Made by a program: the position numbers and the translations under genes. Of a DNA stretch of 64,000 nt, positions 1 through 9,378 are shown in pieces. The number at the start of each line of letters is the position of its first letter. The first letter of the stretch is position 1. Under the pieces are notes generated by a model. That model was not told where the DNA came from. It saw nothing but the letters and a program-made list of their open reading frames with translations, and made no database searches. The DNA is taken from positions 4,402,001 through 4,466,000 of the forward strand of contig NZ_CP011807.3 in assembly GCF_001029105.3 (NCBI RefSeq), given 5' to 3'. The stretch is from Pandoraea faecigallinarum. GTDB taxonomy: Bacteria > Pseudomonadota > Gammaproteobacteria > Burkholderiales > Burkholderiaceae.

Positions 1-778
1 CGCCCGAGATCAGCGCGCCGGCGTGGCCCATGCGCTTGCCCGGAGGCGCTGTCACGCCCGCGATGAAGCCGACGACCGGCTTCTTCATGTTGCCCTTGAT
101 CCACTCGGCGGCGGCGGCTTCGTCCGGACCACCGATTTCACCGATCATGATGACGGCGTCCGTTTCCGGATCGTCGTTGAACATCTTCATGACGTCGATG
201 TGCTTCAGACCGTTGATCGGGTCGCCACCGATACCGACGGCGCTCGACTGGCCCAGACCCAGAGCGGTCAGCTGGCCCACGGCTTCGTACGTCAGGGTGC
301 CCGAGCGCGACACCACGCCGATGCGCCCCTTCTTGTGGATGTGACCCGGCATGATGCCGATCTTCAGTTCGTCCGGCGTGATGACGCCCGGGCAGTTCGG
401 GCCGAGCAGCAGGGTCTTGCGACCTTCGCGACGCATACGGTCCTTCACTTCGATCATGTCACGCACGGGGATACCTTCCGTGATACAGATCGCCAGGTCC
501 AGGTCCGCTTCGACAGCTTCCCAGATGGCAGCGGCGGCGCCTGCGGGCGGCACGTAGATCACCGAGACGGTCGCGCCGGTTTGTTCCTTCGCATCCTTCA
601 CCGAACCGTAAATCGGAATGCCCTCGAAGTCTTCGCCAGCTTTCTTCGGGTTCACGCCGGCGACAAATGCGTTCTTGCCGTTCGCGTATTCGCGGCACAT
701 GCGGGTATGGAACTGGCCGGTTTTGCCAGTGATACCCTGGGTGATGACCTTGGTGTCTTTGTTGATCAGAATCGACAT
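1..778 (-). CDS. sucD: Succinyl-CoA synthetase alpha subunit, C-terminus cut by window edge
   Basis: The alpha subunit of succinyl-CoA ligase acts in the TCA cycle. It binds CoA and carries the phosphohistidine intermediate while succinyl-CoA is converted to succinate with ATP or GTP formation. Translation begins [20 protein letters not shown], the typical CoA-binding Rossmann start, and includes the [10 protein letters not shown] and [10 protein letters not shown] motifs. The visible part ends at GHAGALISG, which contains the active-site histidine, so about 30 C-terminal residues lie outside the window. The start ATG is at 776-778, 85 bp downstream of the sucC stop on the same strand. The two genes form the usual sucCD operon. 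Confidence 0.97.
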   Translation of the reverse strand, partial: MSILINKDTKVITQGITGKTGQFHTRMCREYANGKNAFVAGVNPKKAGEDFEGIPIYGSVKDAKEQTGATVSVIYVPPAGAAAAIWEAVEADLDLAICITEGIPVRDMIEVKDRMRREGRKTLLLGPNCPGVITPDELKIGIMPGHIHKKGRIGVVSRSGTLTYEAVGQLTALGLGQSSAVGIGGDPINGLKHIDVMKMFNDDPETDAVIMIGEIGGPDEAAAAEWIKGNMKKPVVGFIAGVTAPPGKRMGHAGALISG

Positions 779-863
779 TGCTTGATTTCCTTCGTCCTGT
801 TGCCTGACGGTGTGCGCCCGGCCTTTCGGGAGCGGCACGCCGCGACGGCTTCGACTGTTCTGG

Positions 864-2030
864 TTACTTGCCTGCGGCAGCCGCGACAACCTTCTGGGCA
901 GCTTCTTCCATGCTGTCCGCAGAGATGATCGGCAGGCCGGACTCGGCGAGCATCTTCTTGCCCAGGTCTTCGTTCGTGCCCTTCATGCGCACGACGAGCG
1001 GCACCTTCAGCGAAACAGCCTTCGATGCGGTGATCACGCCTTCGGCGATCACGTCGCAACGCATGATGCCGCCGAAGATGTTGACCAGAATGGCCGTCAG
1101 GTTCGGGTTCTTCAGCATGATCTTGAACGCTTCGGTCACCTTTTCCGCCGTGGCGCCACCGCCCACGTCCAGGAAGTTGGCCGGCTCGCCGCCGAACAGC
1201 TTGATGGTGTCCATCGTGGCCATGGCCAGACCGGCACCGTTCACCAGACAGCCGATGTTGCCGTCGAGCGAGATGTACGCGAGATCGAACTTCGAGGCTT
1301 CGACTTCAGCCGGATCTTCTTCGTCCAGATCGCGGTAAGCGACGATTTCCGGATGACGGAACAGTGCGTTCGAGTCGAAGTTGAACTTGGCGTCCAGGGC
1401 CGTGACCGTACCGTTCTTGCTGACATTCAGCGGGTTGATTTCGGCCAGCGAAGCGTCCGTTTCCCAGAAGGCCTTGTACAGACCCTGGAGGATCGTGCGG
1501 GCTTGCGGCACCGAGGCGTCCGGCACGCTGATCTTCTTGGCGAAGTCGTCGGCTTGCGCGTCCGTCAGGCCGACCGACGGATCGATCACGACATGGTGGA
1601 TCAGTTCCGGGTGCTTTTCGGCGACTTCTTCGATGTCCATGCCGCCTTCGCTCGAACCCATCAGCACGATCTTCTGCGTGACGCGGTCAACCACCAGGCT
1701 GACGTACAGTTCGTTGTGGATGTCGGCGCCTTCTTCGATCAGCAGGCGATTGACCTTCTGACCTTCCGGGCCCGTCTGGTGCGTGACCAGTTGCATGCCG
1801 AGGATCTGGCCGGCGTATTCGCGCACTTGCTCGATCGACTTGGCAACCTTCACGCCGCCGCCCTTGCCGCGACCGCCTGCGTGAATCTGGGCCTTGACCA
1901 CCCAAACCGGACCGCCGAGTTCTTCGGCTGCCTTCACGGCCTCGTCCACGGAAAACGCCGGAATGCCGCGGGGCACCGCGACTCCGAATTTCCGGAGGAT
2001 TTCCTTGCCTTGATACTCATGAATCTTCAT
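864..2030 (-). CDS. sucC: Succinyl-CoA synthetase beta subunit
   Basis: The beta subunit (388 aa, normal family length) provides the ATP-grasp nucleotide site and the succinate site, and pairs with SucD. The N-terminus [17 protein letters not shown] is the classic start. An ATP-grasp domain follows with the glycine-rich segment [14 protein letters not shown] (about residues 50-65), and the C-terminal ligase domain holds [15 protein letters not shown]. Its ATG overlaps the stop of the upstream DUF2889 gene by four bases (ATGA), which implies translational coupling. Cytoplasmic; the operon order is DUF2889-sucC-sucD. Confidence 0.98.
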   Translation of the reverse strand: MKIHEYQGKEILRKFGVAVPRGIPAFSVDEAVKAAEELGGPVWVVKAQIHAGGRGKGGGVKVAKSIEQVREYAGQILGMQLVTHQTGPEGQKVNRLLIEEGADIHNELYVSLVVDRVTQKIVLMGSSEGGMDIEEVAEKHPELIHHVVIDPSVGLTDAQADDFAKKISVPDASVPQARTILQGLYKAFWETDASLAEINPLNVSKNGTVTALDAKFNFDSNALFRHPEIVAYRDLDEEDPAEVEASKFDLAYISLDGNIGCLVNGAGLAMATMDTIKLFGGEPANFLDVGGGATAEKVTEAFKIMLKNPNLTAILVNIFGGIMRCDVIAEGVITASKAVSLKVPLVVRMKGTNEDLGKKMLAESGLPIISADSMEEAAQKVVAAAAGK

Positions 2031-2713
2031 GCGTGATTCCCTTCTTGCTGAGTTGGAAGTTTGGGTTCGAGCTTGCGAGTCGAGGCCTCATCGCGCACCG
2101 CTTCTGATGTGACGGGCGTCGTGGGCTCGTTCGCTCGATCGTTTGCGCGGCCGTTGAACCAGCGCGGGTAAAACCGGCGCACCGCCTCGCCATCAAACCG
2201 CAGGGCGTGACAATGTCCGAGTTGGAAAGGAGGTGCCGAATCTTCGGCATCGTTGGCGGCCTTGAGCGCGGTATCGGGCGTATCGATCACCACGCCGGCG
2301 AAGGCCTGAATCGCTGCGGTAGGCAGGACACTGCAAAGTTCGGTCAGATGGGTACAACCCGCGGCACCGCCAAGTCGCTCGCGAACCCCGCGCCGGAAGC
2401 CCCGCCGCAGGTTAAGTCCGATCAACTGACGATATTCTGGTCCAATCTGATCGCAAATACCGGGATAAGGCACCCAATCGGAAACGGCTTCGGCGTCATG
2501 CACCTCGAACGCTTCGTCGATCGTCAATCGCAGCCATAGCTCATGAATCGGCGTGCCTTCCTTGCGAAGGCCGGTCGCCAATGCAAAATCCCGATCCTTG
2601 TGATCGGTGAGACGGGCTTCGATGTCCCATAGGCCATCCTCGCGCGAATACGCTTCAACAGCGATCGTGCGACGGTGACGCAAGGTACGAGAGGCAGGCG
2701 CGGAGAGCGGCAT
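2027..2713 (-). CDS. DUF2889 domain protein coupled to sucCD
   Basis: This 228-aa protein has no signal peptide or membrane segment and matches the DUF2889 family, whose function is unknown to me. Readable landmarks are the [20 protein letters not shown] opening, then LTDHKDRDF and the [18 protein letters not shown] segment. The ORF stays open to 2908, but I chose the ATG at 2711-2713 because conserved sequence begins there and the extra 65 residues look like translated intergenic DNA. The stop overlaps the sucC ATG, so the gene is almost certainly co-transcribed and translationally coupled with sucCD. The family assignment is from memory of the sequence pattern; a link to TCA-cycle function is inference. 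Confidence 0.8.
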   Translation of the reverse strand: MPLSAPASRTLRHRRTIAVEAYSREDGLWDIEARLTDHKDRDFALATGLRKEGTPIHELWLRLTIDEAFEVHDAEAVSDWVPYPGICDQIGPEYRQLIGLNLRRGFRRGVRERLGGAAGCTHLTELCSVLPTAAIQAFAGVVIDTPDTALKAANDAEDSAPPFQLGHCHALRFDGEAVRRFYPRWFNGRANDRANEPTTPVTSEAVRDEASTRKLEPKLPTQQEGNHA

Positions 2714-2813
2714 GCGGAAGTGTGCAATGCATGAACGCAGAAAGACCTTGATTCTAGCATAGGCGACAGCGCCGTCTGCCGCAGCGCAGCAGAAGCCCGC
2801 TGCATAAGGCGCA

Positions 2814-2839
2814 ATAACCCGACCCACCGGTCGGGTTAT
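2814..2839. other. Perfect 11-bp stem-loop upstream of the DUF2889-sucCD operon
   Basis: Arms ATAACCCGACC and GGTCGGGTTAT flank a CACC loop. It lies in the 310-bp gap between recX (stop 3024) and the DUF2889 start (2713), all on the minus strand. Only a short T-rich stretch follows on the minus strand (TTATTG), so it could be a weak terminator of recX or a leader/operator element of the suc operon. Confidence 0.6.
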
Positions 2840-3023
2840 CAAAATCCCGCCACCGCCGGCGTGCATGGTGCGACGCCAAAAGGCGATAAGCGAGGCGTGA
2901 CGCGTCACGTGAGTTCCATCGCTGTGTCACGCCAGCATCGGTGCAGGTTACACGACAAGGCGTGCCGTTAGCGGCTCGTGGATAAATGGACGCCCGTCCA
3001 TGACGAATTTGCAGGGGCGTACG

Positions 3024-3569
3024 TCAGCAATCGTCCGAAAATTCGTCGGCGCCCCGCACGATTTTGCTGATAACGGTACGCGAGAAGCCACGAGCCGCCA
3101 GAAAGCGCATCTGTTTGGCACGCGCTTCCGGGGTCGTGGCGACTTCGCCGAACTTCTTCTGCCAGACGGCACGGGCGCGCGCCAGTTCGGTCTCGCGCAG
3201 TTGCTCCGAAATCGCGGCGACGGTCTCCGCGTCGACCTGATGTTGTTTGAGCTCGCCGACAATGCGTGTTGTGCCCATGCGCGACGCGCGACGGTTCACC
3301 ACACTGTCCGCGAACCGCGAGTTCGACAGCCAGCGTTCCTGTTCAAGGGTATCGAGCACGCGATCCAGTGCTTCGGGGTCCCCGGCATCCACGTACGGCG
3401 TAAGCTTGCGACGCAGTTCCGCGCGACTGTACTCGCGACGCGCGAGATAGGACAACGCACGGCCTTTCAGACTCGGCGCGGGCTTGCGAGATTTTTTGAC
3501 CGCAACGGCCTCGTCCCCCGGCGGGGGCGGCGGCGCATTCGGGTCGCGGGGAGGACGACGACTGATCAT
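3024..3569 (-). CDS. recX: RecA regulatory protein RecX
   Basis: RecX binds RecA filaments and inhibits their extension and ATPase, limiting SOS induction. The 181-aa product contains the three-helix repeats of the family, for example LSYLARREYSRAELRRKL and FLAARGFSRTVISKIV. I chose the ATG at 3567-3569 (MISRRPPRDP). An in-frame GTG at 3602 would add 11 residues, and neither start has a strong ribosome-binding site. The gene follows recA on the same strand, but a strong intrinsic terminator lies between them, so recX is probably expressed by limited read-through or its own weak promoter. Confidence 0.9.
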   Translation of the reverse strand: MISRRPPRDPNAPPPPPGDEAVAVKKSRKPAPSLKGRALSYLARREYSRAELRRKLTPYVDAGDPEALDRVLDTLEQERWLSNSRFADSVVNRRASRMGTTRIVGELKQHQVDAETVAAISEQLRETELARARAVWQKKFGEVATTPEARAKQMRFLAARGFSRTVISKIVRGADEFSDDC

Positions 3570-3672
3570 GAGTTCATCGTAGCGCCATCGGCGGCCATTC
3601 ACAGAGCGAGATAAACAAACGCTGGCGCTGAGGCCACGACGTAGCCAATTGAGAAACCAGGTAACAAAGCAA

Positions 3673-3712
3673 AAACGGCAGCGCGAGGCCGTAAAGCTTC
3701 GCGCTGCCGTTT
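3673..3712 (-). terminator. Intrinsic terminator between recA and recX
   Basis: Perfect 14-bp arms AAACGGCAGCGCGA and TCGCGCTGCCGTTT with a 12-base loop, followed on the minus strand by TTGCTTTG. It starts 16 bp after the recA stop. Such a recA terminator, allowing only partial read-through into recX, is known in other proteobacteria. Confidence 0.9.
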
Positions 3713-3727
3713 CGACAACTCGGGCGA

Positions 3728-4792
3728 TTAAGCCTCGTCGTCTTCTTCGATCTCACCGGTTTCGTTGATCGCCGTCACCCCCAGCGATGCACGCACCTTG
3801 TTCTCGATTTCGTGGGCGATGTCCGGATTTTCGCGCAGGAACTCGCGCGCGTTGTCCTTACCCTGGCCGATCTTCTCGCCGTTGTAGCTGTACCAGGCGC
3901 CAGCCTTCTCAACGATCTTCGCATTGACGCCCAGATCGATGATTTCGCCTTCGCGCGAAATCCCCTGACCGTAAAGGATATCGAAAATCGCTTCGCGGAA
4001 CGGCGGCGACACCTTGTTCTTCACAACCTTGACGCGGGTTTCGTTACCGACCACCTCGTCGCCCTTCTTGATCGAACCGATACGACGGATGTCCAGACGC
4101 ACCGATGAGTAGAACTTCAGCGCGTTACCGCCGGTCGTCGTCTCCGGGTTGCCGAACATCACGCCGATCTTCATACGGATCTGGTTGATGAAGATCACCG
4201 TGCAGTTCGTACGTTTGATCGTGCCCGTCAGCTTGCGCAGTGCCTGAGACATCAGACGCGCTTGCAGCCCCGGCAGCGAGTCGCCCATTTCGCCTTCGAT
4301 TTCGGCCTTCGGCACCAGCGCCGCAACCGAGTCGATGATGATGAGGTCGATCGACCCCGAGCGCACCAGTGCGTCGGCAATTTCCAGGGCCTGCTCGCCC
4401 GTGTCCGGCTGCGAGATCAGCAGGTCCGGCACCGAAACGCCGAGCTTGCTGGCGTAGCCAACGTCGAGGGCGTGCTCCGCGTCGATGAACGCGCAGGTAC
4501 CGCCGATCTTCTGCATTTCCGCCACGACTTGCAGCGTGAGCGTGGTCTTACCCGACGATTCCGGACCGTAGATCTCGATCACACGACCGCGCGGCAGACC
4601 ACCGACGCCAAGCGCGATGTCCAGACCCAGAGAGCCCGTGGAGACGACCTGGATGTCCGCTTCGACCTCGCCGTCGCCCAGACGCATGATCGAGCCCTTG
4701 CCGAATTGCTTCTCGATCTGCGCGAGGGCGGCGGCGAGCGCCTTGCCTTTCTCGGCCGACAGATTGGCAGACCCTTTCTTGCTTTCTTCCAT
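3728..4792 (-). CDS. recA: Recombinase RecA
   Basis: RecA forms ATP-dependent filaments on single-stranded DNA, catalyses strand exchange and triggers LexA self-cleavage. The 354-aa protein has Walker A GPESSGKT at residues 76-83, the IIIDSVAAL Walker B segment, the [20 protein letters not shown] loop L2 region and an acidic C-terminus ([11 protein letters not shown]). The start at 4792 (MEESKKGS) is supported by the family N-terminus and an AAAGGA ribosome-binding site; the longer reading to 4876 would run through the SOS box. A LexA box is present 55 bp upstream. Confidence 0.99.
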   Translation of the reverse strand: MEESKKGSANLSAEKGKALAAALAQIEKQFGKGSIMRLGDGEVEADIQVVSTGSLGLDIALGVGGLPRGRVIEIYGPESSGKTTLTLQVVAEMQKIGGTCAFIDAEHALDVGYASKLGVSVPDLLISQPDTGEQALEIADALVRSGSIDLIIIDSVAALVPKAEIEGEMGDSLPGLQARLMSQALRKLTGTIKRTNCTVIFINQIRMKIGVMFGNPETTTGGNALKFYSSVRLDIRRIGSIKKGDEVVGNETRVKVVKNKVSPPFREAIFDILYGQGISREGEIIDLGVNAKIVEKAGAWYSYNGEKIGQGKDNAREFLRENPDIAHEIENKVRASLGVTAINETGEIEEDDEA

Positions 4793-4846
4793 GAATCGTC
4801 CTTTGATATGATGAGCGAGACGGCTCGAGTGAGGCGTGACTGCCGG

Positions 4847-4866
4847 TACTGTATAAAAAACCAGTG
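4847..4866 (-). promoter_or_regulatory. LexA (SOS) box of recA
   Basis: The plus strand reads TACTGTATAAAAAACCAGTG, a close match to the proteobacterial LexA operator TACTGTATATATATACAGTA. The outer half-sites CTGT and CCAG are spaced by eight bases. It sits upstream of the recA ATG and about 130 bp ahead of the divergent response-regulator gene. Confidence 0.88.
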
Positions 4867-4994
4867 CTCTTTGCAAGTGCCTGTTGTCCGAAAGCGCCGA
4901 AACGACAAAAAAAGCCGCGAACCACGCGCCGCAACATCACAGGAGACACACCGTTGCCGTCAGGCGCCGGTGCCTACACAAGCCTATCACGCCC

Positions 4995-5684
4995 ATGCGA
5001 ATTCTCATCGCAGAGGATGACAGCATTCTGGCCGACGCCCTGACCCGCTCGCTGCGTCAGGGGGGCTACGCCGTCGATCACGTGAAGACGGGGCTCGAAG
5101 CGGACTCCGCTCTCTCCGCCCAGACGTTCGACCTGCTGATTCTCGACCTTGGTCTGCCTCGCCTGCCCGGTCACGAAGTGCTGCGCCGGCTGCGCGCCCG
5201 CAATTCCCATTTGCCCGTACTGATCCTGACGGCATCCGACAGCGTCGACGCCCGCGTAAAGGGTCTCGATCTCGGTGCTGACGACTATATGGCCAAGCCC
5301 TTCGCGCTTGCCGAGCTCGAAGCGCGTGTACGGGCGCTGACCCGGCGCGGCGCGGGCGGCGGCTCGACAGTCATCCGCCACGGTCCGCTGAGTTTCGATC
5401 AGGTCGGACGCACCGCTTACATCCATGAGCAGATGCTCGACCTGTCCGCGCGCGAACTCGAATTGCTCGAAGTCCTGCTGCTGCGTACCGGCAGACTCGT
5501 CTCGAAGGAGCAATTGGTCGATCATTTGTGCGGTTGGGGCGAGGAGGTGAGCAACAACGCCATCGAGGTCTACATGCACCGGCTTCGCAAGAAGATCGAG
5601 CCGAGCGGCGTACGCATCGCTACGATCCGCGGCCTGGGGTATTGTCTGGAGAAGCCCGCAGCGGCGCCCGCCAACGCCGCCTGA
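4995..5684 (+). CDS. OmpR/PhoB-type response regulator, TctD-like
   Basis: A 229-aa two-component regulator. The receiver domain (1-115) has acidic residues at 7-9, phosphoacceptor D51 in LILDLGLPR and the conserved K101 in AKPF. A winged-helix output domain (about 130-220) carries the ELELLEVLLLRTGRLVSKEQ and YMHRLRKKIE segments. I chose MRILIAEDD as the start; longer in-frame readings run into the recA promoter region. It precedes the kinase gene at 5818 and the pair resembles TctD/TctE, known for control of tricarboxylate uptake. The actual signal here is unknown. Confidence 0.93.
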   Translation: MRILIAEDDSILADALTRSLRQGGYAVDHVKTGLEADSALSAQTFDLLILDLGLPRLPGHEVLRRLRARNSHLPVLILTASDSVDARVKGLDLGADDYMAKPFALAELEARVRALTRRGAGGGSTVIRHGPLSFDQVGRTAYIHEQMLDLSARELELLEVLLLRTGRLVSKEQLVDHLCGWGEEVSNNAIEVYMHRLRKKIEPSGVRIATIRGLGYCLEKPAAAPANAA

Positions 5685-5817
5685 TCGTGCAGGCGCAGAC
5701 GGGGCGTTCCACATCACCGCGACGAACCGCGCCCTTCGGCCGCCTGTTGCGACGTCGGCCGGCGCCCGGCGTGCCCCGCCACCTCAGTCGCCTCAGTTTC
5801 TTTAGACCTCACATCCG

Positions 5818-7404
5818 ATGCGTCTGAGCTTTCGTCATCCCCATCGCACCACGCCTGCGGACCCGCACGCCTCTGCCCCTGCCGCAGACGCCGCCGATCC
5901 GCTCGACCCCTACGCCGATCCCTTCGTACGCCCCGGCTTCGGCGCGCCGCTGGAGCGCGAAGCGGAGCCTCCGCCACGCTCGCTGTTCGGCGAGATTCTC
6001 GACTGGATGCTCGCGCCGTTGCTGCTGCTTTGGCCAATGAGCATTGCCGTGACGTATCTCGTCGCAAAGTCGATCGCCAACGGGCCGTTCGACCGGGCGC
6101 TGGAAACGAATACTTACGTCCTCGCCCAGCAAGTTCACTCGGATCGCGGACAGGTCACCCTCACACTGCCGATGCCCGCGCGCGACCTGCTGCGCGCCGA
6201 TGCCACCGACAACGTCTACTTTCAGGTGCTTGGCGCGAAGGGAGAACTCGTGGGCGGCACGGCCGAACTGCCGTTGCCTCATGAAGACGACCGGCCGCAA
6301 CCGGGCGTCGTCCAGTTCCGGGACGAGACAGTGGGCGGCAACGACATTCGCGTGGCGTTCACTTATGTCGATCTGCCGCGCATGGAACCGCCGGGCAGCA
6401 TGGCGCTCGTGCAGGTTGCGGAGACGCTCGACAAGCGCAGCCAGTTGGCGAACGAGATCATCAAGGGCGTGATCCTGCCGCAGTTCGTGATCTTGCCACT
6501 GGCCATCGTGCTCGTGTGGTTCGGCCTGTCACGCGGCCTTGCCCCGCTGCATGCGTTGCAGGAACACATCCGCGCCCGTCGCCCGGACGATCTGTCGCCG
6601 CTCGAAGCGCGTCAGGCGCCGCCGGAAATCGCACCGCTCGTCAATTCGTTGAACGATCTGCTCGGACGTCTCGAACAGAACATGAAACTCCAGCAGCGCT
6701 TCATCGCCGACGCCGCACATCAACTGAAGACGCCGCTTGCCGGGTTGCGCATGCAGGCCGAACTCGCACTGCGTCAGACCTCGCCCGACGAATTGCGCCG
6801 CTCGCTCTCGCAGATCGCCGTCAGTTCCGAACAGGCCGCCCGTCTGGTCAATCAGTTGCTCGCACTGGCGCGTGCGGAAAACAGCGCGAACGACGCTGCC
6901 GCGTTCACCCCTCTGAATCTCAGCCTGCTGGCCCGCAGCGCCATGCAGGACTGGTTTCAGGCCGCGTTCGCGAAGCGGATCGATCTCGGCTTCGAAGAGC
7001 CGCCGTTCCCGGTGCACCTGTCCGGTCAGCCGGTAATGCTGCGCGAGTTGCTCAACAACCTCATCGACAACGCGATCCGTTACACGCCCGCTGGCGGCAA
7101 GGTGACCGTGCGCTTGCGCCATGAGGCCTCCGACGGTTTCGTCCATCTCGAAGTGGAGGACACCGGTCCCGGCATTCCTGTCCCGGAACGACCACGCGTG
7201 TTCGAGCGCTTCTATCGCATTCTCGGCAGCGACAGCGACGGCAGCGGGCTGGGTCTGGCCATCGTGCGCGAGATCGTGCAGATTCATCGCGGCGATGTCA
7301 GCGTGCTCGATCACGTCGACGCGCAGCACCCCGAAGCAACCGGCACCCTCATTCGTGTGACGTTACCGCTCGCCGAGGTGCCTATCGAAAACCCTCATGC
7401 GTGA
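5818..7404 (+). CDS. Sensor histidine kinase, TctE-like
   Basis: Inner-membrane kinase partner of the preceding regulator (528 aa). A proline-rich cytoplasmic N-terminus (1-60) leads into TM1 (about 64-86), a periplasmic sensor region of the TctE/2CSK_N type (about 87-215), TM2 (about 217-238), then HisKA with H301 in IADAAHQLKTPLAG. The catalytic ATPase domain has the N-box LLNNLIDNAIRYTP, DTGPGIP (448-454) and GSGLGLAIV (475-483). All catalytic motifs are intact. The gap to the regulator gene is 133 bp. Kinases of this family sense organic acids, so a carboxylate ligand is a reasonable inference given the transporter gene that follows. Confidence 0.92.
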   Translation: MRLSFRHPHRTTPADPHASAPAADAADPLDPYADPFVRPGFGAPLEREAEPPPRSLFGEILDWMLAPLLLLWPMSIAVTYLVAKSIANGPFDRALETNTYVLAQQVHSDRGQVTLTLPMPARDLLRADATDNVYFQVLGAKGELVGGTAELPLPHEDDRPQPGVVQFRDETVGGNDIRVAFTYVDLPRMEPPGSMALVQVAETLDKRSQLANEIIKGVILPQFVILPLAIVLVWFGLSRGLAPLHALQEHIRARRPDDLSPLEARQAPPEIAPLVNSLNDLLGRLEQNMKLQQRFIADAAHQLKTPLAGLRMQAELALRQTSPDELRRSLSQIAVSSEQAARLVNQLLALARAENSANDAAAFTPLNLSLLARSAMQDWFQAAFAKRIDLGFEEPPFPVHLSGQPVMLRELLNNLIDNAIRYTPAGGKVTVRLRHEASDGFVHLEVEDTGPGIPVPERPRVFERFYRILGSDSDGSGLGLAIVREIVQIHRGDVSVLDHVDAQHPEATGTLIRVTLPLAEVPIENPHA

Positions 7405-7575
7405 CGGAATCACGCGAAATGCGGCCATTTTTCGACCAAAGTCGAGGGTAAATCCCTAGCGACGTAAGGTTCGAGTCAGTTTGGCGTCAGACGGCGGTAA
7501 GGTTGCCCTCCAATAATCAGTTGCAACGGCCCGGGTGCGTCCCAGGGGCGTGCTCACATTACAGGAGACAACCGC

Positions 7576-9234
7576 ATGGCTACTACAACGGCAGCCACCA
7601 CCCATGCGCCGATGACCAAAGAAGAACGCAAGGTGATCTTCGCGTCGTCGCTGGGCACGGTGTTCGAGTGGTACGACTTTTACCTGGCCGGTTCGTTGGC
7701 CGCCTTCATCAGCCGTCATTTCTTCTCGGGGATCAATCCGACGGCGGCCTTCATTTTCACGCTGTTGTCGTTTGCCGCCGGTTTCGCGGTGCGTCCGTTC
7801 GGCGCTATCGTGTTCGGCCGCATCGGTGACCTCGTGGGACGCAAGTACACGTTCCTCGTGACCATCACGCTGATGGGTCTGTCGACGCTGGTCGTCGGTC
7901 TGTTGCCGAGCTATGCGTCCTGGGGTATTGCCGCACCGGTGATCTTCATCGCCATGCGTCTGTTGCAGGGTCTGGCCCTGGGCGGCGAATACGGCGGTGC
8001 TGCCACGTACGTTGCCGAGCATGCGCCGCACGGCCGTCGCGGTTTCTACACTTCGTGGATTCAGACGACCGCAACGCTGGGTCTCTTCCTCTCGCTGCTG
8101 GTGATTCTCGGCACCCGCATGGTGATGGGCGAAGAGGCGTTCGGCGACTGGGGCTGGCGTATCCCGTTCATTCTGTCGATCGTGCTGCTGCTCATCTCGC
8201 TGTGGATTCGTCTGCAACTGAGCGAATCGCCGGCGTTCCAGCGCATGAAGGCGGAAGGCAAGGCATCGAAGGCGCCGCTCAAGGAATCGTTCGGTCAGTG
8301 GAAGAACCTGAAGATCGTGATTCTGGCGCTGGTCGGTCTCACGGCCGGTCAGGCCGTCGTGTGGTACACGGGCCAGTTCTATTCGCTGTTCTTCATGACG
8401 CAGGTGCTCAAGGTCGACGGCAACACCGCGAACATCATGGTCGCGCTGGGTCTGCTGATCGGTAGCCCATTCTTCGTGTTCTTCGGCGCGCTGTCGGACA
8501 AGATCGGCCGCAAGCCCATCATCATGGCGGGCTGCCTGCTGGCCGCACTGCTGTACTTCCCGATCTTCAAGGCGCTTACGCACTACGCCAACCCGGCCCT
8601 CGAAGCGGCATCGGCACGGTCGCCGATCACGGTCATCGCCGATCCGAACGAGTGCTCGTTCCAGTTCAACCCGGTGGGCACTTCGAAGTTCACCAGTTCG
8701 TGCGACATCGCAAAGAGCTATCTGTCGCGTGCCGGTCTGAATTATCAGAACGAAGCGGCACCGGCGGGCACGATGACGTCGGTGAAGATCGGCGACAAGC
8801 TGATCCAGTCGGTCGACGGCAAGGCGGCGGACGCCAAGGAGAAGACCAAGGCATTCGAGACGGACATGTCGGCCACGCTCAAGGCGGACGGATATCCGGC
8901 GAAGGCCGACCCGGCGCAGATGAACAAGCCGATGGTCGTGATCCTGCTGGCGATTCTCGTGATCTTCGTGACGATGGTGTACGGGCCGATTGCGGCGATG
9001 CTGGTGGAACTGTTCCCGACCCGCATTCGCTACACCTCGATGTCGCTGCCGTATCACATCGGTAACGGCTGGTTCGGCGGCTTCCTGCCGGCCACCGCCT
9101 TCGCCATCGTGGCTGCCAAGGGCGACATCTACTCCGGCCTCTGGTACCCGATCGTGATCGCGCTGATTACCTTCGTGGTCGGTATGCTCTTCATCAAGGA
9201 AACGAAGGACGTCGACATCTACGCCAACGACTGA
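7576..9234 (+). CDS. MHS-family MFS transporter (metabolite:H+ symporter) with large extracytoplasmic insert
   Basis: A 552-aa major facilitator of the metabolite:H+ symporter family, which imports carboxylates, shikimate, proline/betaine or similar solutes. Family marks include FEWYDFYLAG near the N-terminus, GRIGDLVGRKYT in loop 2-3, the GLALGGEYGGAATYVAEHAP segment and GALSDKIGRKP in loop 8-9. The length exceeds the usual 430-450 aa because of a soluble insert at about residues 334-450, containing two cysteines (C360, C376), between two late membrane helices. An AGGAG site precedes the ATG. It is 171 bp downstream of the TctE-like kinase, suggesting but not proving regulation by that system. 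Confidence 0.92.
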   Translation: MATTTAATTHAPMTKEERKVIFASSLGTVFEWYDFYLAGSLAAFISRHFFSGINPTAAFIFTLLSFAAGFAVRPFGAIVFGRIGDLVGRKYTFLVTITLMGLSTLVVGLLPSYASWGIAAPVIFIAMRLLQGLALGGEYGGAATYVAEHAPHGRRGFYTSWIQTTATLGLFLSLLVILGTRMVMGEEAFGDWGWRIPFILSIVLLLISLWIRLQLSESPAFQRMKAEGKASKAPLKESFGQWKNLKIVILALVGLTAGQAVVWYTGQFYSLFFMTQVLKVDGNTANIMVALGLLIGSPFFVFFGALSDKIGRKPIIMAGCLLAALLYFPIFKALTHYANPALEAASARSPITVIADPNECSFQFNPVGTSKFTSSCDIAKSYLSRAGLNYQNEAAPAGTMTSVKIGDKLIQSVDGKAADAKEKTKAFETDMSATLKADGYPAKADPAQMNKPMVVILLAILVIFVTMVYGPIAAMLVELFPTRIRYTSMSLPYHIGNGWFGGFLPATAFAIVAAKGDIYSGLWYPIVIALITFVVGMLFIKETKDVDIYAND

Positions 9235-9261
9235 CGCCGGATAGCTCGTTAGCGATGTGAG

Positions 9262-9291
9262 ACGCCGGGGCCTGCGGGCTCCGGCGTTTTT
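9262..9291 (+). terminator. Intrinsic terminator after the MHS transporter
   Basis: Arms ACGCCGG and CCGGCGT enclose a GC-rich loop and are followed by a TTTTTG tract, 27 bp after the transporter stop codon. Confidence 0.9.
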
Positions 9292-9378
9292 GTTTGCGCC
9301 GAGCCCATTGCGTCGGCCAGGCCATCGCGCGTGGCCGGCGGTCCTGGCGACATTTTCATAGTTTTCGCAAAATACCTG

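Noticed and set aside
810-2036. 408-codon plus-strand open frame opposite sucC
   Set aside because: It is the mirror of the clearly real sucC gene, with Arg/His/Asp-rich composition and no domain; high GC produces such shadows throughout the window.
2714-2908. Longer N-terminus for the DUF2889 protein
   Set aside because: The extra 65 codons run through the perfect hairpin at 2814-2839 and lack family similarity, so the ATG at 2713 was used.
7456-9057. 533-codon minus-strand frame opposite the MHS transporter
   Set aside because: Arg/Gln/His-rich shadow of a transporter with intact membrane helices; no independent support.
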